From Meconema thalassinum (taxonomy: Eukaryota; Arthropoda; Insecta; Orthoptera; Tettigoniidae), in the NCBI GenBank assembly GCA_946902985.2, contig OX336388.2, positions 287,472,526 through 287,536,525 on the forward strand: a stretch of 64,000 nucleotides of DNA, in the 5' to 3' direction. How positions within the stretch are numbered: position 1 is the stretch's first letter; each line of letters begins with the position of its first letter. Below are positions 60,039 through 64,000 of the stretch, piece by piece. Under the pieces are notes generated by a model that ran no database searches, was not told the origin of the DNA, and saw only the letters and a program-made list of their open reading frames with translations. The position numbers and the translations under genes are program-made.

Positions 60039-60812
60039 CATTAATCATTGGTATGATTCTTAAATTTTAAGAAAAGTAGGCAATTTGGTTCTTCACGGAA
60101 CTTCTTGTTATTTCCTGTGTCGTAATCATGCGATCGAAGTCAAAGTTTGAATAATGAACCTACGCAATAATTTTCATTTAATGGTACATAACTCTATGGC
60201 CTATGTACCCAGAATATAACAATTCAAGATGGCGACCATCCGAAATATTTAGATGCTTCTTAATATCTACGAATCTATTATAGTAATCAAACTGAATTTT
60301 TTATGTTCATAGAGGCTATGAACATAAGTTCACATATAGGACTTTCAATAGCCTGGTGAGCACAAATCAAACATGGCAGCGACGCGAAATATACATATTT
60401 AAATGGTCGTTTCTCGCGATTTAACCATCCGAGTGAAGTGAAACTTGGTACGCTAAATCCTTATACAAATGTTAATCCAACGGCATTAAATTTATTTCAA
60501 TTGCTTTTGTAACGACAAGATGGCGGCTGAGTGAAGTATTAAAATCTCGTTTTTAATTCTTGTGTCCTAAACATGCGACTGAAGTTTGAATACCACACGT
60601 ACACAATAATCTTCAGGTGATAGTACGTAACTCTAAGACCTTCATATATAAAAATCCTACAAGGCGACCTTCTGAAATATTTAGACGGTTCTCAATATGT
60701 ACGAATCTATTACAGGAACCAAACTGAAATTTTGTATGATTTTAGAGGTAACTAACATAAGTAGGATATAAGAAAATAGGCTGTATATTTCTTCACGGAA
60801 CGACTTGTTCGT
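60039..60812 (-). repeat. D-family copies, diverged
   Basis: Two outer ends lie in the same direction: AAAGTAGGCAATTTGGTTC to ACGGAACTTCTTG (60070-60110) and AAATAGGCTGTAT to ACGGAACGACTTG (60775-60810). Between them are AT-rich units with AAGATGGCGACC and GACAAGATGGCGGC, and a block related in inverse to 17780-17900. Confidence 0.55.
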
Positions 60813-61189
60813 TCTGTCTTTCTTTCATTCTAACGTTAGTGTATTTATTCCGCTCTTTCTTAATGTCGGTCTTTCTCTCTCCTGAATGCCATGAACTTGC
60901 TGTCTCTTTCAGAGCAACGTAAAAGGATGCCGTGTCAGACGAGGTGAAGCTATTTCCATCATAAAGAGCCCAAGTGAACCTCAACAAAGACTCTTCTTCA
61001 TGTGGAATAGAAAAGTGCGGAAATTCGAACAAGGCAACATCTAACATATAGAACCCTCAGTTAGTAGAGCCGGAAAGTGGTCAGTCTTTCTTAAATGAGG
61101 AATGTAGGCAACAAATCAGGACCAATTTGATTGGCTGCTGATCAAGTTTAGGATTTAGTTCAATATTTATTAAATACTTTCAGGATGTT
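60813..61189. other. Spacer, nothing recognised
   Basis: One ORF of 84 codons on the minus strand shows no known domain. I do not call it a gene. Confidence 0.35.
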
Positions 61190-61790
61190 CTCTTGAATGT
61201 CACGTAATAGAACATTATGCAACGAGCCTATAAAGGCTATAATTAAGACACGAGTGTGTATATAAAACGAGCATAACTTACGCGAGTTTTATAATTTCCA
61301 TACGAGTGTCTTAATTACCATTATAGGCGAGTTGCATACGACTGTTAATGTTTGACTATAATTATTATAACTATTTTATGTTCGTAGATAAATATTCATA
61401 AATATCTGTCGAGATTTTGCCAGTTTTATGTACTGAACAGAGCGCATGAGACGCAGAGAATGCCTTGTATTTGACCATGGCCACTTCGATTACCCTACTA
61501 TGACACTAGGCAACGCAGTTTAGAAGGTCTTGGAACTCCACGCAGGTGTGATGCTAACCTGATGTAATTAGTCAAACAACTGTTTCTTGAGCTCTGATTG
61601 GAGGGAGAAACTGTTTCATAATGAAAAATAGTGTTATAATGAGCCTCATTATAGTACAGTTTTCTGACAGATAATAGTGAGAGTCGAACATAATAGTGCA
61701 TTATGTGACGAGTGACTTTTATGTTCGATGATAAATATAACTTTATTTATGTTCGTAAATATCTGTCGAGATTCTGTCGGTTGAATTCTT
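61190..61790 (-). repeat. F-family repeat F2, inverted relative to F1
   Basis: A palindrome at 61217-61337 is followed by ATGTTCGTAGATAAATATTC, GAGCGCATGAGACGCAG, GAGCTCTGATTGG and TATAATGAGCCTCATTATAG, in the reverse order and orientation of F1. It ends with two ATCTGTCGAGATT blocks (61400 and 61770). Confidence 0.55.
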
Positions 61791-62918
61791 CTTCTTGGGA
61801 ATTGTGTGGGCTCAGCATTTGATCTCTACCCAAAGCTTTGAAATATTGTTTATCCTGAAGTAGCACCAACAGATAGCGCACAGGTACTATGTAGGATCAT
61901 TTTGTTATTTTGGTCAAATAATACAAAATGCGATGTTACAAACGTTTTAAAATTAAAATTAAAATATATCGTATTATCCACTAGCCTAGTTATTCTTCAA
62001 ATTCGATGCGCATAGAATGTCAACGGAAGGCAAATCAGTGGAGTCCCAAATATAACAGTTAAGACATCTGGCGGAAACGTTTCGCATAAGAAATCCCTTT
62101 ACTGAACAGAGAGCTGGACTATAGTTGTCATGGATCTAATGTCATACGCCTCCTTCCTCCATGACGTTCTGGTGTGTTTATGTCAACAACAGGATTCGAA
62201 AAATTGTCGTTGAAATCGTACGAATGTAATGTCCTGTGTAGAAATTGGAGTTAAGGACATTAAGGTACAGTGCTATTCATTTTGCAATATTCCGCAGTTT
62301 GTTTATGCAAACATAACGGACGGTGTAGGTCTACACTTTCCATGTCGGTATAGGCTAGGGTAGGACGGTGTGTTGCAAACTTCTGGACGTAGATTCCTAA
62401 ATGTCATGCGTATTTCATAGTATTTTCTTGTTACCGTAAAGGTTCGTGCTGTTATTTTCTTTGTGTTTGGGATTGTAACTGCCATGGTTGATCCAATATA
62501 GGCTACATTGTGAACTTTCAAATCTTGTAATTCATGTCCGACATGTTGGATTTTGAGTGCAGGTGCGAAGCCATCCTAAGCTAATATGTCAATGAATGAA
62601 TATATTGGGCTCTGATAGGTTGGAGAAACTGAATCATAATGAAAAGGAGTAGGCCTACTTTAATGACCCCCACTATCTGGCATATAATATTTACATTTCG
62701 ACATCGTGGGACATAAAGGACAATTGAAGTTGAGTGTAATATTAGCCCACACATTACACAAACGTGAGAATAATCTTTCTTGAAGGACTTATTCATGGTA
62801 TGAGCAGGAAGAAGTTCACGCTACGAATATAGAATTTTTGTATAATTCCTGGCCAAAGTATTTGACTTGGCATTCGTAAATCTGTTCCAATTCTTAATTA
62901 GAATGCAAAGCTCAGGAA
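61791..62918. other. Spacer with diverged repeat pieces
   Basis: 61910-62080 is an inverse relative of part of 57440-57720. 62598-62720 is a further F-related piece (GGGCTCTGATAGGTTGG, TAATGACCCCCACTATCTGG). No gene is supported. Confidence 0.4.
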
Positions 62919-62930
62919 TCCCTATATATA

Positions 62931-63544
62931 CACACAGGGTGTCAGGGAATGTTCTAGGCACTGCTACGTTAGGTGAGAGCGCGGCTTGTATCAAAACAAT
63001 ACAAACAACAAACAGTCCACTTAGAGATTCCTGTTACTTGAGCTAATTTGCGTATTGATTTACTTGGACTTCGCAGCATTATATCGGAAATTTTATCAAG
63101 TTTTTCGTCTGTTAACAGCGTAGGCCTGCCTGTTCCTGGTACATCGTGAACTGAGCCTGCCACTCGGAATTTACTTATCAAATCCCGAACGGTATCCCGG
63201 TTTGGACACTTAGAATTAGGAAACCGCGCCTAAAATTTTAGTTCTACATTTTCTGTAAACCGATCGCCTTCACGTAAAACGTATTCCAACAAATACGCTC
63301 TCTCTTCAGTATTAAACATTACCACCTGTGTCCTGTTGCACTATTCCAATAATCTAAACGCTCCCTTACTGTATTCACACTGACGCTTTCCACAGCACAG
63401 CTGTTCTGATATCTTGTCGATCTTGGAGAAGACAAGCTAGTGCCTGGCTGTCGGCGAGTGAGCGATAGGTCTGCCAACTTAACTCCGGCTCTCACCTGAC
63501 GTAGGAGTGCCTAGGCACTGCTGAGAACATTCCCTGACGCACTG
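62931..63544 (-). mobile_element. Deleted mariner/Tc1-like element inside C2
   Basis: Imperfect inverted ends CAGGGTGTCAGGGAATGTTCT and, inverted, CAGTGCGTCAGGGAATGTTCT are flanked by TA (62929-62930 and 63545-63546). The element is 614 bp and holds only the N-terminal part of a transposase, so it is non-autonomous. Confidence 0.8.
62969..63322 (-). pseudogene. Transposase N-terminus, helix-turn-helix (DUF4817-like)
   Basis: Minus-strand translation starts MFNTEERAYLLEYV, runs into an in-frame stop after about 29 codons, and continues with VRDLISKFRVAGSVHD, GTGRPTLLTDEKL and SIRKLAQVTGISKW. This order matches the helix-turn-helix N-terminus of insect transposases annotated as DUF4817 in the Tc1/mariner group. 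The catalytic domain is missing. It is a relic inside the deleted element. Confidence 0.75.
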
Positions 63545-64000
63545 TATATAAAAATCAATGTTACGTGATAGTTTGTCTGTCTGTCGGTGCGTATGTCTCC
63601 TATGCGCTCATATACCATCCCTCCGATTGCGATGAAACTTGGGTGAGATGTTAAGTACACTCCAAGGAAGGTTTCTGGCTTAGTAAATCCATTTTACAAT
63701 AGGTAGCGCTCGAGTAGACTCAACAAATGAGCGACGACGCACGAAGCGTTTCAACAAAGTCCCGTATGCGTTCATATACTATTCGTCCGATAGCGATGAA
63801 ACTTTAGTGAGGTGTTGTGCGCACTCCAGGGAAGGTTTCAAGCTTAGTAAATCCATTTTACAATAGGTAGCAATCGAGTAGATTCAACAAATGAGCGACG
63901 ATACGCGAAGCGTTTCAACGAAGTCCCGTATGCCTTCATATAGCATTAGCCCGATAGCTATGACCCTTGTTTGAGATGTTGTGTACACTCCAGGGAAGGT

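Larger units (their letters stand above)
62919..64000 (+). mobile_element. Helitron-like element C2, runs past the window end
   Basis: The 5' end is TCCCTATATATA after an A. After a mariner insertion (62931-63544) it continues TATAAAAATCAATG, then the ~164-bp monomers of the C family from about 63610. These are in plus orientation, opposite to C1. The 3' end is outside the window. Confidence 0.75.

Overview
This window is repeat-dominated nuclear DNA from an animal, most probably an insect. I found no host protein-coding gene, rRNA or intact tRNA. The insect assignment is inference. It rests on mariner and Ty3/Gypsy families of insect type, several tRNA-derived SINEs with (ATC)n or (ATT)n tails, and a base composition typical of large insect genomes. 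A polyneopteran such as a stick insect or orthopteran is my guess, held at low confidence.

Layout. 1-5052: diverged repeats, S4-type SINEs, a D-family tandem-repeat element, and an S1 SINE split by a 1.17-kb fold-back element. 5053-12907: a Helitron-like element (A1) with a second Helitron-like element (B) inserted in it. 12908-19890: AT-rich DNA, SINE fragments, a minus-strand Helitron-like element (C1) built from ~164-bp monomers, and a decayed LINE reverse transcriptase. 19890-35835: a minisatellite-bearing repeat (R) interrupted by a complete, apparently young 14.7-kb Ty3/Gypsy LTR retrotransposon with ~4.0-kb LTRs and one intact Gag-Pol ORF. 36128-37862: two internally deleted mariner derivatives. 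38359-41136: SINEs, one carrying a ~430-bp insert. 41144-48403: two A-type Helitrons joined head to tail, inserted inside the target-site duplication of a SINE. 48466-52135: D-family and F-family repeats. 52513-57273: a non-LTR retrotransposon with intact ORF1 and ORF2 (Tx1/L1-like), lying in the D-loop of a tRNA-like Pol III unit. 57339-64000: SINEs with clear target duplications, inverted F and D copies, and a C-type Helitron (C2) that runs off the window and carries a mariner remnant in its 5' end.

How the parts relate. The window is a stack of insertions whose order can be read: B into A1; the A2-A3 dimer into a SINE duplication; the LTR element into R; a fold-back into SINE S1a; a mariner into C2. 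In several cases the empty site can be rebuilt from a sister copy or a split duplication, so the boundaries are exact. Only the Gypsy element and the Tx1-like LINE look capable of making their own enzymes. The Helitrons, SINEs, fold-backs and D/F repeats are non-autonomous.
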